Shown here: positions 14,765-15,128 of the stretch, piece after piece
Numbering within the stretch: the stretch's first letter is position 1
How the letters are laid out: each line of letters begins with the position of its first letter
Assembly: GCA_937927905.1 (NCBI GenBank)
Contig: CALFWP010000019.1
Span: forward strand, 1 to 15,128
Length of the DNA: 15,128 nt
Source: an uncultured Neomegalonema sp.
Lineage (GTDB): Bacteria > Pseudomonadota > Alphaproteobacteria > Rhodobacterales > Rhodobacteraceae
Direction: 5' to 3'
The notes under the pieces: model-generated
The model's database searches: none
Told to the model about the DNA's origin: nothing
Seen by the model: only the letters and a program-made list of their open reading frames with translations
Position numbers and translations under genes: made by a program

Positions 14765-15128
14765 TCAGGCTCTTGCGCGCCGCCGCCTGCGCCGTCCGCC
14801 ATCATCACCGCCCGAAGGCGGCTGTGCCGGTGCCGTATCCGGCAAGCGGACTTTTTCTCTTAACAGCGGATATGGGGCGGTTTTGTGGGGCACGGCCATG
14901 GCTTCGATAAAATGCTCCTGAAACTTCGGCTCAACCGCCGTTTCAATCTTATGCACCTCGCGGACAACCGACTCGATCTTCTTGCGTGATCCCGCATTCA
15001 GCAGTGCAATGCGCGCACCGGTACCGGCGGCATTCCCCGCCGAGCGCACATTCTCCACATCGCAATCAGGGATCATGCCGAGCACCATGGCATGAACCGG
15101 CGAAATATGCGCGCCGAAGGCTCCGGCC
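14765..15128 (-). CDS. ASKHA-domain protein, probable corrinoid-protein reactivator (C-terminal part; continues past the right edge)
   Basis: The visible 120 residues are the C-terminus of a larger protein whose start lies beyond base 15128. AGAFGAHISPVHAMVLGMIPD, then VRSAGNAAGTGARIALLN and ETAVEPKFQEHFIEAMAVPHK, match the end of the DUF4445 / RACo-like ASKHA ATPases, which use ATP to return oxidised corrinoid methyl-transfer proteins to the Co(I) state. Full members usually carry an N-terminal 2Fe-2S domain, which is not visible here. The last residues are a Pro/Gly stretch followed by RRRRRRARA, an unusually arginine-rich tail. The family call is good; the partner methyltransferase would be encoded to the right, outside the window. 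Confidence 0.8.
   Translation of the reverse strand, partial: AGAFGAHISPVHAMVLGMIPDCDVENVRSAGNAAGTGARIALLNAGSRKKIESVVREVHKIETAVEPKFQEHFIEAMAVPHKTAPYPLLREKVRLPDTAPAQPPSGGDDGGRRRRRRARA

Noticed and set aside
1..15128. CRISPR arrays, insertion sequences, phage genes, rRNA or complete tRNA genes
   Set aside because: I looked for repeat-spacer patterns, transposase-like frames, terminal repeats and tRNA folds and saw none that held up.

Overview
The window looks like chromosomal DNA of an alphaproteobacterium with moderate GC content. The evidence is the RpoD C-terminal tail, the argJ-mutT gene order, a PetP/PetR-type regulator pair divergent from ilvE, a TIGR01459-type HAD protein and an ASKHA (DUF4445-type) protein of the form found in marine Alphaproteobacteria. 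The order or genus cannot be fixed from the sequence. It is mostly housekeeping and catabolic DNA. I see no phage, transposase, CRISPR, toxin-antitoxin or defence genes.

Left part (1-5019). The window opens with the last 31 codons of rpoD, joined to about 56 AT-rich bases that do not continue the gene, probably a contig-edge artefact or a breakpoint. A strong hairpin terminator separates it from a minus-strand VOC (glyoxalase-fold) protein, which has a clear promoter and a dyad behind it. After a 340-bp non-coding gap comes a minus-strand block: guaB followed closely by a small HAD hydrolase, then, after 114 bp, a tartrate-dehydrogenase-like gene coupled with no gap to an alpha/beta hydrolase of the haloacetate-dehalogenase type. 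The tartrate-dehydrogenase-like gene has lost about 75-80 internal residues and a catalytic aspartate, so it reads as a decayed enzyme in an open frame. The hydrolase keeps its catalytic triad and carboxylate arginines but has lost two of the three halide-binding residues.

Middle (5020-10445). argJ (arginine biosynthesis) and mutT (8-oxo-dGTP clean-up) form a plus-strand pair. They converge on a minus-strand two-gene sodium:solute symporter unit (small and large membrane proteins, 4-bp overlap). Upstream of that, also on the minus strand, is petP-petR (MarR regulator and OmpR-type response regulator, 4-bp overlap), with no histidine kinase nearby.

Right part (10446-15128). ilvE is divergent from petP across a 132-bp gap holding a perfect inverted repeat that is a good operator candidate. 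A HAD-IIA protein follows ilvE. idnO (minus) and idnD (plus) are divergent and together suggest L-idonate to D-gluconate interconversion through 5-ketogluconate. A DUF6438-type lipoprotein converges on idnD, and the C-terminus of an ASKHA protein, probably a corrinoid-protein reactivator, runs off the right edge.

I do not see a convincing new multi-gene system. The items most worth a second look are the internally deleted tartrate-dehydrogenase-like gene coupled to the altered dehalogenase-like hydrolase, the petP/ilvE inverted repeat, and the broken rpoD end.
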